DNA from: Enterococcus hulanensis
GTDB lineage: Bacteria > Bacillota > Bacilli > Lactobacillales > Enterococcaceae
Direction of reading: 5' to 3'
Length of the DNA: 64,000 bases
Assembly (NCBI RefSeq): GCF_005405485.1
Contig: NZ_BJED01000002.1
Location: forward strand, 124,001-188,000
This document shows, piece after piece, positions 24,062 to 32,881 of the stretch. The position numbers were made by a program, and so were the translations under genes. Every line of letters starts with the position of its first letter. Positions within the stretch are counted from its first letter, which is position 1. Under the pieces are notes generated by a model. The model saw only the letters and a list, made by a program, of their open reading frames with translations, searched no databases and was not told where the DNA came from.

Positions 24062-24409
24062 ATGACAAACAAGTTTGAGTTAGAACATATTGGAATAAAT
24101 ACAGAAAATACAAAGGAAGCAGAGGAGCTGGCTGCTCTGTTAAGTAGTATTTTTAATTTAACAGCGCGTCACGGACAAAAATCAGAATTTGCCGGAGATT
24201 ATTTTGAATGTATGAGAAGTCCTTTTTTAGGGAAAAATGGACATATCGCTATGAGAACACCAGATTTAGAAAATGCGGTGGAGGAGCTCAAGGGAAAAGG
24301 TCTGGATTTCAATCTGGATACAGCTGCTTACGATGAGGAAGGCAAATTAAAAAATATTTATTTAGCTGGAGAATTTGGCGGCTTTGCGATCCATATTTTG
24401 AGAAAATAA
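24062..24409 (+). CDS. VOC (glyoxalase-fold) family protein
   Basis: This 115-residue single-domain protein has the paired beta-alpha-beta-beta-beta pattern (FELEHIGINT ... HIAMRTPDLENAVEELKGKG ... GFAIHILRK). Histidine and glutamate residues at the two ends suit metal binding. It is last in the acid-sugar operon, 19 bp behind the permease. VOC proteins include epimerases, lyases and dioxygenases; an isomerase or epimerase role on a keto or acid sugar is possible but unproven. A terminator follows at 24433. Confidence 0.8.
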   Translation: MTNKFELEHIGINTENTKEAEELAALLSSIFNLTARHGQKSEFAGDYFECMRSPFLGKNGHIAMRTPDLENAVEELKGKGLDFNLDTAAYDEEGKLKNIYLAGEFGGFAIHILRK

Positions 24410-24432
24410 TATTCGGTGTGGGATTGAATAGT

Positions 24433-24477
24433 AAGACTTGTGTATTTGATATAAATTATACGCAAGTCTTCTTTTTT
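24433..24477 (+). terminator. terminator of the acid-sugar operon
   Basis: AAGACTTGTGTAT (24433-24445) pairs with ATACGCAAGTCTT (24458-24470, one G-T), followed by CTTTTTT. Confidence 0.85.
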
Positions 24478-24498
24478 AAGAAAAAACGGGAGGATCAT

Positions 24499-27231
24499 AT
24501 GACAGAGTTGAATAAAAAACAAAGTACGACTGATTTTTATGCGGAGCCTTCAGAGGTCGTCTTAACTAATTTGCACTCCTCGGTTGAGGGATTGAGCGGG
24601 AGTGAGGCGCAAAAGCGTCTGACAGAATATGGGAAAAATGAATTAGCTGAAGGAAAAAAGAAAAGCTTATTCATGAAATTTGTGGAGCAATTTAAAGATT
24701 TTATGATTTTAGTGTTACTAGCAGCTGCGATCATTTCGGCTGTTGTCTCACATGAAATTGTCGATTCGGTCATTATTCTATTAGTAGTAATCATTAATGC
24801 GCTGATGGGTGTCTTTCAAGAAGCGAAGGCTGAACAAGCCATTGAGGCATTAAAACAAATGTCGACGCCGAACGCCAATGTTTTAAGAGATGGACACACT
24901 TTATCCATCAAAAGTGATGAACTGGTGCCAGGAGATATCGTGTTGTTGGAGGCGGGAGATGTCGTCCCAGCAGATATACGATTACTGGAGGCAGCATCAT
25001 TAAAAATTGAAGAGGCGGCCTTAACAGGAGAATCCGTGCCAGTGGAAAAGACAACGATGGTCTTGCCAGCAGGAGATATTGGTATCGGTGATCGCGTCAA
25101 CATGGCTTTTTCAAATAGCAATGTTACATATGGTCGCGGTAAAGGCGTGGTCGTGAACACTGGAATGAGTACAGAAGTGGGAAAAATCGCGGATATGTTA
25201 GCCCAAGCGGATGAAACAGAAACTCCGCTGAAGAATAATCTGAATGATCTAGGCAAGTTTTTGACAATGGCCATTATAGCAATTGCGGTAATTATGTTTA
25301 TTGTTGGAACGTTGATCAATGGCACTTCTTTTGTCGATATGCTGCTGACGTCTATTTCATTAGCGGTAGCTGCTATTCCTGAGGGACTACCAGCGATTGT
25401 CACGATTATTTTAGCATTAGGAACGCAAGTGATGGCCAAGCGCAATTCGGTTATTCGTAAATTGCCGGCAGTCGAAACACTAGGAAGTACAGATATTATC
25501 GCTTCTGATAAAACCGGAACGTTGACTCTAAATCAAATGACTGTTGAAAAATTGTATGATGATTTCCAGCAAAAATCAGCTAAATCTGTGATTGGCACTG
25601 AAAATCTATCGTTAAAGATCATGAATTATGCGAACGATACAAAAATTGCTCAAGATGGGACCTTGATCGGTGATCCGACAGAAACAGCATTGGTCCAATT
25701 TGGGATCGATCAGAAATTTAATATAAAAAGCTGTTTGGAAAAAGAACCGCGTGTGGGAGAACTGCCTTTTGATTCGGACCGAAAACTGATGAGCACAGTG
25801 CATCAACTTGCTAATGGGAAATATTTAGTCGCAGTAAAAGGAGCGCCAGATGTACTGATTCAACGAACAACTCGTGTTTATGTGGATGGACAAGAAGTGT
25901 TGATGAATGAGAAACAAAGGAATGAAATCTTATTTAACAATGCGGATATGGCTAAGCAAGCGTTGCGAGTACTGGCAATGGGCTTCAAATACATGGAGGA
26001 ACTGCCGCAAGAATTAACCTCAGAGGTACTTGAAACGGACCTTTGCTTTGCTGGTTTAGTTGGAATGATCGATCCGGAACGAAAAGAAGCGGCCGAAGCA
26101 GTAAGAATGGCTAAAGAAGCGGGGATACGGCCAATTATGATTACGGGTGACCACAAAGATACTGCTGAAGCAATCGCGGTTCGTTTGGGGATCATCCATG
26201 CTGGTAATTCCAACGCTGTCTTAACAGGTGCAGAACTAAACGAGATGAGTGATGCAGAATTTGCGAAGCAGGTTTATAACTACTCTGTCTATGCCCGTGT
26301 GTCGCCTGAGCATAAAGTTCGAATCGTAAAAGCTTGGCAGCAAGAAGGAAAAGTAGTAGCGATGACTGGCGACGGTGTCAATGACGCGCCGTCGTTAAAA
26401 CAAGCCGATATCGGTATCGGTATGGGAATCACTGGGACAGAAGTATCTAAAGGTGCTTCCGATATGGTTTTGGCAGATGATAATTTTGCTACGATCGTTG
26501 TAGCGGTTGAGGAAGGGCGAAAAGTTTTCTCTAATATTCAAAAAACAGTTCAATATCTATTAGCAGCGAATTTAGGAGAAGTGTTGACGTTGTTCATCGC
26601 GACATTGTTTGCTTGGGATACACTGCTGCCGATTCATTTATTATGGATCAATTTGGTTACGGATACTTTTCCGGCGATCGCTTTAGGAATGGAACCGGCC
26701 GAAAAAGATTTAATGAGCCATAAGCCGAGAGGACGAAGCTCGAATCTATTTTCCGGCGGTGTTTTCAGCAGTATCATTTATCAGGGGATATTAGAAGGCG
26801 GGCTTACACTATTTGTTTACTGGTTCGCCATTCAAAACCCAGCGCATACAGCACTGAACATGCCGGAACTTTCGGCTCAAGCGCTGTACAATTTGCAACA
26901 CGCAGATGCACTCACTATGTGTTTTGCTACGCTTGGCTTTATGCAGCTATTTCACGCCTTCAATGTGAAGTCGGTAAAACAGTCTATTTTCAAAGTGGGT
27001 CCTTTCCGTAATAAAACCTTCAATTGGGCAATCCTGCTTTCTTTTGCCTTAATGGGTGTGATCATTCTCGTTCCAGGACTCAACGATATTTTCCGAGTAG
27101 CATCGCTAAACGGCACGCAATGGGGAGTAGTTACTGGAGCATCCTTCTCGATTATCCCGATTGTTGAAATCGTTAAGTTTGTCCAACGAAAACTTTCCAG
27201 TGAGAAAGTTGAAGAAGCTGTGATTGAGTAG
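24499..27231 (+). CDS. P-type cation-transporting ATPase, calcium type
   Basis: This 910-residue P2A-type pump has an N-terminal cation-ATPase domain, the TGES motif ([11 protein letters not shown]), the calcium-site motif PEGLP (294-298) in helix 4, and the phosphorylated aspartate in SDKTGTLT (D337). The nucleotide region [10 protein letters not shown]...VKGAPD and hinge [18 protein letters not shown] are intact, with the usual C-terminal helices. It exports Ca2+ (or Mn2+) from the cytoplasm. I start it at ATG 24499 behind GGGAGG; a longer frame from 24418 runs through the preceding terminator. It is monocistronic, with a terminator at 27271. Confidence 0.93.
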   Translation: MTELNKKQSTTDFYAEPSEVVLTNLHSSVEGLSGSEAQKRLTEYGKNELAEGKKKSLFMKFVEQFKDFMILVLLAAAIISAVVSHEIVDSVIILLVVIINALMGVFQEAKAEQAIEALKQMSTPNANVLRDGHTLSIKSDELVPGDIVLLEAGDVVPADIRLLEAASLKIEEAALTGESVPVEKTTMVLPAGDIGIGDRVNMAFSNSNVTYGRGKGVVVNTGMSTEVGKIADMLAQADETETPLKNNLNDLGKFLTMAIIAIAVIMFIVGTLINGTSFVDMLLTSISLAVAAIPEGLPAIVTIILALGTQVMAKRNSVIRKLPAVETLGSTDIIASDKTGTLTLNQMTVEKLYDDFQQKSAKSVIGTENLSLKIMNYANDTKIAQDGTLIGDPTETALVQFGIDQKFNIKSCLEKEPRVGELPFDSDRKLMSTVHQLANGKYLVAVKGAPDVLIQRTTRVYVDGQEVLMNEKQRNEILFNNADMAKQALRVLAMGFKYMEELPQELTSEVLETDLCFAGLVGMIDPERKEAAEAVRMAKEAGIRPIMITGDHKDTAEAIAVRLGIIHAGNSNAVLTGAELNEMSDAEFAKQVYNYSVYARVSPEHKVRIVKAWQQEGKVVAMTGDGVNDAPSLKQADIGIGMGITGTEVSKGASDMVLADDNFATIVVAVEEGRKVFSNIQKTVQYLLAANLGEVLTLFIATLFAWDTLLPIHLLWINLVTDTFPAIALGMEPAEKDLMSHKPRGRSSNLFSGGVFSSIIYQGILEGGLTLFVYWFAIQNPAHTALNMPELSAQALYNLQHADALTMCFATLGFMQLFHAFNVKSVKQSIFKVGPFRNKTFNWAILLSFALMGVIILVPGLNDIFRVASLNGTQWGVVTGASFSIIPIVEIVKFVQRKLSSEKVEEAVIE

Positions 27232-27270
27232 GAGTGATTTTACTCGGTTAAACAAACTCTTATTAAGCAA

Positions 27271-27306
27271 AAAAGGCAACGTACATCAATCCGTACGTTG
27301 CCTTTT
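27271..27306. terminator. bidirectional terminator
   Basis: AAAAGGCAACGTAC (27271-27284) pairs with GTACGTTGCCTTTT (27293-27306). It serves the ATPase gene and the convergent 49-aa gene. Confidence 0.85.
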
Positions 27307-27307
27307 G

Positions 27308-27457
27308 CTATTCAGTAAGTTGTTTTATAGGACATACATATTTCATCGTATTTGTTCCGACTATTATTGTATTGACATAGATCTGCTCAATGATGCCGGT
27401 TACTTTTTCTCCGTAGCAATTAAATGCTGTAATCTCATTTCCGATGACTAGTTCCAT
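27308..27457 (-). CDS. small protein of unknown function (49 aa)
   Basis: An ATG at 27457 preceded by AAAGGGATGGG opens a 49-codon frame ending TAG at 27308, directly before the shared terminator. The predicted protein (MELVIGNEITAFNCYGEKV at the N terminus, then VTGIIEQIYVNTIIV) alternates hydrophobic and polar residues. It looks like a small all-beta domain, comparable in size and style to the DUF2187/KOW-like small proteins of Firmicutes; that comparison is impressionistic. Placement between a ribosome site and a terminator is the main support. Confidence 0.55.
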   Translation of the reverse strand: MELVIGNEITAFNCYGEKVTGIIEQIYVNTIIVGTNTMKYVCPIKQLTE

Positions 27458-27716
27458 AAATATCCCATCCCTTTCTGCTGCTATGCTAACATTGAAAGCA
27501 AAATCCTGCTCGTCAATTATTTATAGCAAAGTGAAATAATTAATAGTACATGTTGCTTGTTATTTCTTTTTTTAATAAATCGAAGAGCTGTTTGCTAAAA
27601 ATTTCTCTTGAATTTGAAATTTATTAGGCTCAAAACAAGGATAAACGCTATAATGAACATATTATATAAATGTACGTAAAGAGAAGGCGAATTCTCTTTA
27701 AAATAGAGGTGCTTTG

Positions 27717-29399
27717 ATGAAATCGAAGAAAAATGAAAAAGATTTGATGGTAAGCAGGCAAGACCTTTCTTTACCGATGAAAACTGCATTGCCGCAGGCT
27801 TTGGCTGAGCGGATCGAGCTTTATCCAGAAAATAAGCGGCGTCCAGTCAATAAGACTGTTTTTAAAAATAATTACTTTCAATTGACTTACAATACGAGAA
27901 ATCATTCGATGGCGATCTCCTCAAAAGGCGATCTTGTTTATTCGGCGATTCCTTATGATACCGCTCGGAACTATATTCAGCGAGCCGCAATTCAGTACTT
28001 GCTTCATCCAGAAGAGATCCGACGCTATATCGAGTTACATCAGACGACCGTTGAGAAATATTTAACGTTAAGCATCTTTCAAGTAACAGGCAATCGAGTC
28101 GATGAACAATCATTTGAGGTGAAGCAGGCTTATAATGCGATCATGCAAAATCCGCTATTGGAAATTCAAGTTGCCGGACGTCTGATGCAGCATGATGAAA
28201 CGGGTCCGTTGTCAGCCAACCTTGCCGGTAAATTTCTGTTTAGTGAGAATGTTAAAACCGGGATTGCCGGATATCTTTCTGAGTATTTGAACTTTGTTGT
28301 TCAGCTTGCGAATTCATTACCACTGATGATCGATGGAAAGGAAGTCCAGTTGTTAGAATCAGCGGGACAGGACCAGCAGCTAATCGAACAAGGTCTAACG
28401 ATTCATTCTGATATTGATTCTGCTTTATCCTTATTGCCGCAAGAAGTGAAATCGGGGATCGAAAATGCGCTGGTTGCCGCTGACTCTGCAATTGTAAATA
28501 CCCAACCGTTGTTGCGCTCGGAATACGGTGAGGAGCTGTCGCGGCTGCGAGAAAATTATATCGCTCACAGCGTTCATCCAGACGAGGCAGAAAAATATTT
28601 CAAAAATGTTCATTCTGCTGAAAATCGCAATCTGATCAATGTAGTTTCTGATATTCATGCAAAAGATGGGAAATTACCATTTCTTAATCGCCATTTTAAT
28701 ATTTTAGCGGGGGATGTCTCAGATTCGCATGTTCGTGATGAAGAAATCGCAGGCGTTTATGTCATTGGCGGGCACGAGTTAGTCGATATTTTGCCAGAAA
28801 CAACCGACCGAACAGACGAGCAGTGGGATAAATGGCGGCCATTTTTCAACTATGAATGGTTCAAAGAATTACTGCAAGATCCAGATGAGGCTTGGTATTT
28901 ATTACCAACGGGAGATCATCCGTTTTATGAGGTAGTTAAAACAGAGCTTGCTGCTCGTTTTCCTAAAATGAGTTTGCTGAATAATGCCAGCCTGATTCAT
29001 GAAGGCATTCGTTATATTGGGCTTACGATCCCAGTAGCATTAGTAAAACGAAAAAATGCGCAGCAGCAATATATTTTGAAATCGTTAGAAAAACTATTAG
29101 GCGAGGACACGGAGATCCCTACTGTGATTGTTTCTCATGCACCATTGTTCAATGAATTGAGTTTGTTGCCAGAGACAAGCGAGGCCTATAACAAAGACTA
29201 TATTTGTGAAGAACCGAAAATAGAAAAGCTGTTTGAAAAATATACGATCATCGGGGCGATCCATGGGCATCACCATATACCGGCCTCCTCAAGACGATTC
29301 AAAAAAACAGAATTTGCTGGAAAACGATTATTTGTGGTTTGTTCGATTTATTCGAAGGTTAATACCGGATTTGAATTGATGAGTTTGTTGCAAGATTAA
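27717..29399 (+). CDS. metallophosphoesterase with a large unknown N-terminal region
   Basis: This 560-residue protein has a C-terminal calcineurin-like phosphoesterase domain (about 310-560). The visible motifs are SDIH, the AGDVSD motif, GGHE in place of the usual GNHE/D, VSHAP and the terminal HGHHH. The first roughly 300 residues match nothing I recognise, are mostly helical and lack a signal peptide. ATG 27717 follows AGAGGTG; a short hairpin AAAGAGAA/TTCTCTTT (27678-27699) precedes the ribosome site. It is a single gene with a strong bidirectional terminator after it. It could be a nucleotide or RNA phosphodiesterase, but the substrate is open. Confidence 0.8.
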   Translation: MKSKKNEKDLMVSRQDLSLPMKTALPQALAERIELYPENKRRPVNKTVFKNNYFQLTYNTRNHSMAISSKGDLVYSAIPYDTARNYIQRAAIQYLLHPEEIRRYIELHQTTVEKYLTLSIFQVTGNRVDEQSFEVKQAYNAIMQNPLLEIQVAGRLMQHDETGPLSANLAGKFLFSENVKTGIAGYLSEYLNFVVQLANSLPLMIDGKEVQLLESAGQDQQLIEQGLTIHSDIDSALSLLPQEVKSGIENALVAADSAIVNTQPLLRSEYGEELSRLRENYIAHSVHPDEAEKYFKNVHSAENRNLINVVSDIHAKDGKLPFLNRHFNILAGDVSDSHVRDEEIAGVYVIGGHELVDILPETTDRTDEQWDKWRPFFNYEWFKELLQDPDEAWYLLPTGDHPFYEVVKTELAARFPKMSLLNNASLIHEGIRYIGLTIPVALVKRKNAQQQYILKSLEKLLGEDTEIPTVIVSHAPLFNELSLLPETSEAYNKDYICEEPKIEKLFEKYTIIGAIHGHHHIPASSRRFKKTEFAGKRLFVVCSIYSKVNTGFELMSLLQD

Positions 29400-29400
29400 A

Positions 29401-29435
29401 AAGCGCAGAAACGAATTTCGTTTCTGCGCTTTTCT
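29401..29435. terminator. bidirectional terminator
   Basis: AAGCGCAGAAACGAA (29401-29415) pairs with TTCGTTTCTGCGCTT (29417-29431), flanked by A- and T-runs. It serves the phosphoesterase gene and the convergent ArsR-like regulator. Confidence 0.88.
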
Positions 29436-29447
29436 ATTTATAGATCG

Positions 29448-30362
29448 TCATTTCTTCTCTCGATAGTAAAGGTTGATCTTTATATCTTGATCGTGGTTGC
29501 CAAATCCTTTGCCAAATAAGGTTAGGCCGCCTTTGTTTTTCGCGTCAGTCTCAATTTCAAAGCGTAATTTAATGAATTCCTGCTCGTGTAGGTTTAATTC
29601 ATCAATGGAAACTTCAGAATAGGGCTGACCATCAATACCAGTATCTAATTTATTTACTCGAAGGTGCTTCAATAAACCATATTGACTGAACTCGTCTCCC
29701 CACCAAAGCGGAGTATATCGACCTCTAGTGTCAGAATAATTTCCAGGGATCGTATAAACTGCCACCCTTTTATCATTGATAAAGATAGAAACATCACTCG
29801 GCCAAACGTTATTTGAAACAGGAAATTCCGAAGCAATTTCAAAGCTGAGTTCCAACATTTCTGGAACTTCATCTTTTTGGAGCATATTAGGAATCTTGTA
29901 CTCGACAAATCCATTATTAAACCACAGTAAAGCCGCATCCACACGTTTTTCATCCATAAAATATTTTGGTTCGTCGGTTAATCCAACGATGTCTTTTGGT
30001 GTAGCTAGTCCGCATGTTGGTTCTACATGGAAGTCGGTGAAATGTCCCAAACGCAGATTTGTTTGGTAGGATTTGTATTCTTGATAAACTTTTTCAGGAA
30101 ACGAGAGATGAATATTATCGACTTTTAGATAAACAAGTTTTTTGTTGCGATTAGTACCAATTCCTCTTTCAGAGCCTAACAATCCTGCGTCTTCCATCTG
30201 CTGTACATGTCTGGTCACGATCGCGTTGCTAAGTTTTAGGTTTTGAGCGATCTCTCCGATACTTTTTTTATTATTTCCGATAAACAATAAAATATTGATT
30301 CTGGTCTTGCTCGCGAGTGCTTCAAGAACAGGTAATGAATAAGTACTCAAATCAAGTTCCAT
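29448..30362 (-). CDS. ArsR-like winged-helix regulator with C-terminal ligand domain
   Basis: This 304-residue protein has an N-terminal winged helix (about 1-95: LASKTRINILLFIGNN, IGEIAQNLKLSNAIVTRHVQQMEDAGLL, wing ERGIGTNRNKKLVYL) of ArsR type. The roughly 200-residue C-terminal part is rich in Trp, Tyr and beta-strand-like segments and probably binds a ligand. ArsR proteins are usually about 100 residues, so this is a fused form. It is divergent from an ABC sugar operon and likely controls it. A palindrome TTAACT-N4-AGTTAA lies beside its own ribosome site, suggesting autoregulation. GGAGG sits five bases before ATG. Confidence 0.82.
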   Translation of the reverse strand: MELDLSTYSLPVLEALASKTRINILLFIGNNKKSIGEIAQNLKLSNAIVTRHVQQMEDAGLLGSERGIGTNRNKKLVYLKVDNIHLSFPEKVYQEYKSYQTNLRLGHFTDFHVEPTCGLATPKDIVGLTDEPKYFMDEKRVDAALLWFNNGFVEYKIPNMLQKDEVPEMLELSFEIASEFPVSNNVWPSDVSIFINDKRVAVYTIPGNYSDTRGRYTPLWWGDEFSQYGLLKHLRVNKLDTGIDGQPYSEVSIDELNLHEQEFIKLRFEIETDAKNKGGLTLFGKGFGNHDQDIKINLYYREKK

Positions 30363-30374
30363 AATAACCTCCTT

Positions 30375-30390
30375 TTAACTAAAAAGTTAA
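30375..30390. promoter_or_regulatory. palindromic operator next to the ArsR-like gene start
   Basis: TTAACTAAAAAGTTAA is a perfect inverted repeat (TTAACT/AGTTAA). It lies between the extended -10 of the regulator (TGGTATACT on the minus strand, 30410-30418) and its ribosome site. Confidence 0.6.
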
Positions 30391-30427
30391 ATTGATTGTT
30401 CGCTAAATTAGTATACCATATATTTGG

Positions 30428-30445
30428 TTTAACTAAAATGTTTTA
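30428..30445. promoter_or_regulatory. second, imperfect operator copy
   Basis: TTTAACTAAAATGTTTTA shares TTAACTAAAA with the site at 30375. It overlaps the -35 region of the regulator promoter and lies 26 bp upstream of the sugar-operon -35. Another half site TTAACT is at 30572-30577. Confidence 0.5.
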
Positions 30446-30470
30446 TTTGATATAGTTATATAATATAGCG

Positions 30471-30499
30471 TTGACAGCGCTTTCCCTCCGTGGTATTTT
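30471..30499 (+). promoter_or_regulatory. sugar ABC operon promoter with cre site
   Basis: TTGACA (30471-30476), 17 bp, TATTTT (30494-30499). The -35 overlaps TGACAGCGCTTTCC (30472-30485), a cre-like sequence one base off consensus at the end, suggesting CcpA repression. A second TTGACA at 30528-30533 has no good -10. Confidence 0.65.
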
Positions 30500-30602
30500 C
30501 ATTTCAGAACAAAAAAATATTTAGTGATTGACAAATAGGTTAATTGTATTTTATCGAATATATAAAGAAAATTAACTTATTAGTAAAAAAGGAGGATGAC
30601 GA

Positions 30603-31880
30603 ATGAAAGTATCAAAGTTAGCAAGTTTAGTAATCGTCGCAGGTGTGTGTTTAGGTATGCTTGCAGGATGTGGCGGGGGAGGGTCTTCCAGCAGCTCTTC
30701 AGCGAAAAACAAAAAGGAAATTGTTTTTTGGAATCCATTTACTGGTGCGGATAGTGAAAACATCAAGAAAATGATCAACGAATACAATGATACCAATCCA
30801 GAATATAAAGTTAAGAATGTTGCGATGAAAGAAATCGATATGTATAAAAAAATTCCGACCGTTGTTAGTTCCGGCAAGAATATTCCTGACTTAAATATTG
30901 TACATGCAGAACGAATCCAACAATACAAAGACAGCGATATGTTGATCACTTATGATGATGTGCTAGGAGATTATTCAGACATAAAAGGCGAAAACTATGT
31001 AGAAGCAGCATGGGATATGGGTGAACTCGATGGTGAGCGCTACGGCTTACCACTAGATATTCATTCTTGGGGGACCTATTACAATAAAGAGCTTGTAAAA
31101 AAATATTGTCCGACTGCATTAGATGACAATATTGTGACCTTTGATGAAATTAAAGAAGCGGGTAAAAAAGCAAAAGCAGATAAAATTGCTGCGATTGGGG
31201 TAACGTGGGTGAAACCAAATTTCCTTTCACTATTGAAGCAAAACGGCGGTCAACTATCCGAAAATGGTGTGGATCCAACTTTAGATACACCAGCTTCAAA
31301 AGATTCAATCGGTATATGGCGTGATCTTTATGAATCTGGAATCACAAATAAAGACGGAGAAGATGCCACACAAATTTTCGTATCTGGTAAATCAATCTTC
31401 TTACCTGAAGGAATCTGGGCTCAAAATACAGTTAATGAGGCAGAATTTGACTGGGGCTTCACGAATTCACCGCAAGTATCAGATGATTTAAGCAAAGCGG
31501 TCAACTGGTCTTCTTCTCATCAATTTGTGATGTTTAAAAACGATGAACGTATAGACGAAAAAACTCAGGGAATCATGGAGTTCATTGATTGGTTGCGGAC
31601 AAATTCGCTGGAATGGGCTAAAGCAGGACAAAACCCTGCATCGTTAGACATTATAGAAAATGAAGAATATCAAAAAATGCCGCAATCACTTTATATCAAT
31701 GATCCGAAAGAACGGGAAACATTGACGATTTTTGAATACAAATACAACGGATATGTTTCAGAATATCTGGAAACAAATGGTTTTGATACCGTTTTTGGTA
31801 AAAAATCAATCAAAGATTTTACCTCTGGAATGGAAAAAGAAGTGAAGGAAAAAATCGCAAAAGACAAAACCAATAAATAA
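30603..31880 (+). CDS. sugar ABC transporter substrate-binding lipoprotein
   Basis: This 425-residue extracellular solute-binding protein of the CUT1 type has a lipoprotein signal: positively charged start, hydrophobic core and lipobox LAGC with the lipidated cysteine at about C23. A Gly/Ser linker follows, then the binding domain (EIVFWNPFTGADSENIKKM typical of family 1). It should be tethered outside the membrane and deliver an oligosaccharide to the two permeases downstream. The GGAGG ribosome site is strong. A stem-loop after the stop probably raises its level relative to the permeases. Confidence 0.92.
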   Translation: MKVSKLASLVIVAGVCLGMLAGCGGGGSSSSSSAKNKKEIVFWNPFTGADSENIKKMINEYNDTNPEYKVKNVAMKEIDMYKKIPTVVSSGKNIPDLNIVHAERIQQYKDSDMLITYDDVLGDYSDIKGENYVEAAWDMGELDGERYGLPLDIHSWGTYYNKELVKKYCPTALDDNIVTFDEIKEAGKKAKADKIAAIGVTWVKPNFLSLLKQNGGQLSENGVDPTLDTPASKDSIGIWRDLYESGITNKDGEDATQIFVSGKSIFLPEGIWAQNTVNEAEFDWGFTNSPQVSDDLSKAVNWSSSHQFVMFKNDERIDEKTQGIMEFIDWLRTNSLEWAKAGQNPASLDIIENEEYQKMPQSLYINDPKERETLTIFEYKYNGYVSEYLETNGFDTVFGKKSIKDFTSGMEKEVKEKIAKDKTNK

Positions 31881-31934
31881 GAAAAAGTCGTGGTCAAGGT
31901 AGAGACGGTCTTTAAACCGAGACCACGCTTTTTC
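31881..31934 (+). terminator. partial terminator/processing stem-loop after the binding-protein gene
   Basis: GAAAAAGTCGTGGTC (31881-31895) pairs with GACCACGCTTTTTC (31921-31934), with a smaller inner hairpin. It sits between the binding protein and permease genes, where such attenuators adjust stoichiometry. Confidence 0.7.
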
Positions 31935-31962
31935 TTTCGTAATATGAAAGGATGAACTCACT

Positions 31963-32868
31963 ATGATGTCAGTTGCCGAAAAGGCTAAGGGAAAAAAGCC
32001 GATGAAGGTAGCAATAAAACCTTGGTTATTTTTAGCCCCGCACCTAATTATCTTTTTTATCTTCTTTCTAATTCCTTCGATTTTCGGGGTGATCGTTTCC
32101 TTTACTGATTGGGATCTTGTCGGTACTCCAGAATTTGTAGGACTGTCCAATTATCAAGAAATACTATTTAATCAAGATTCGATTTTTTATGAGCAGCTGC
32201 GAATCGGTCTTAAGAACACCGTATTATTCGTTATCTTCACCGTACCATTTTGTATTATCGTTCCATTATTGTTGGCTGCTGCATTGAACGCTAAGCCAAA
32301 ATTTTGGAAAGTTTTTCAATCACTGTTTTATTTACCATCATTGTTTGCAATCTCGGCAGTAGCGATTCTTTGGACAATGATGTTCAACGTCAGCTTTGGA
32401 CCGATCAATCATTTGTTAGGAACGGATATTCCTTGGGTAGGAATTCAACCCTATGCTTGGATCACTCTAGTCGTAGTAACGGTTTGGTGGGTAATCGGCG
32501 GAAATATGATCATTTACCAAGCAGCACTGAATGGAATATCGAAGGACTTTTATGAGGCGGCCGATATTGATGGCGCGACTTCAATTCAGAAATTTTTCAA
32601 GATTACATTGCCTGCTATCAAAGGCCAGATATTATATACCGTTGTGATGACGACTATTTCCCAATTCAATGTTTATGGTCAGCCGTTGATGGTAACAAAA
32701 GGCGGGCCGAATGATTCGACGCGAGTGCTTTTGATGTATATTCAGCAAAATGCCTTTGGGTCTGGGCAGTCGATCGCTGGGATGTCTTCGGCTTTAGCAG
32801 TGATTTTAGGTTTATGTATTATGGTTGTCTCTGCTGTGCAATTTGTTTTGTTGAGAAATAAGGATTAG
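31963..32868 (+). CDS. sugar ABC transporter permease, MalF type
   Basis: This 301-residue permease has six hydrophobic segments and the cytoplasmic EAA loop (YEAADIDGATSIQKFFKITLP), by which it contacts the ATPase. It follows the binding-protein gene by 82 bp, with the attenuator in between, and precedes the second permease by 13 bp. It forms the heteromeric channel of the CUT1 importer. It starts ATGATG; 31966 is an alternative. Confidence 0.92.
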   Translation: MMSVAEKAKGKKPMKVAIKPWLFLAPHLIIFFIFFLIPSIFGVIVSFTDWDLVGTPEFVGLSNYQEILFNQDSIFYEQLRIGLKNTVLFVIFTVPFCIIVPLLLAAALNAKPKFWKVFQSLFYLPSLFAISAVAILWTMMFNVSFGPINHLLGTDIPWVGIQPYAWITLVVVTVWWVIGGNMIIYQAALNGISKDFYEAADIDGATSIQKFFKITLPAIKGQILYTVVMTTISQFNVYGQPLMVTKGGPNDSTRVLLMYIQQNAFGSGQSIAGMSSALAVILGLCIMVVSAVQFVLLRNKD

Positions 32869-32881
32869 GAGGAAAAGTAAA

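Noticed and set aside
24418-24498. A longer start for the P-type ATPase
   Set aside because: The extra codons span the terminator of the previous operon, and the ATG at 24499 has its own GGGAGG site.
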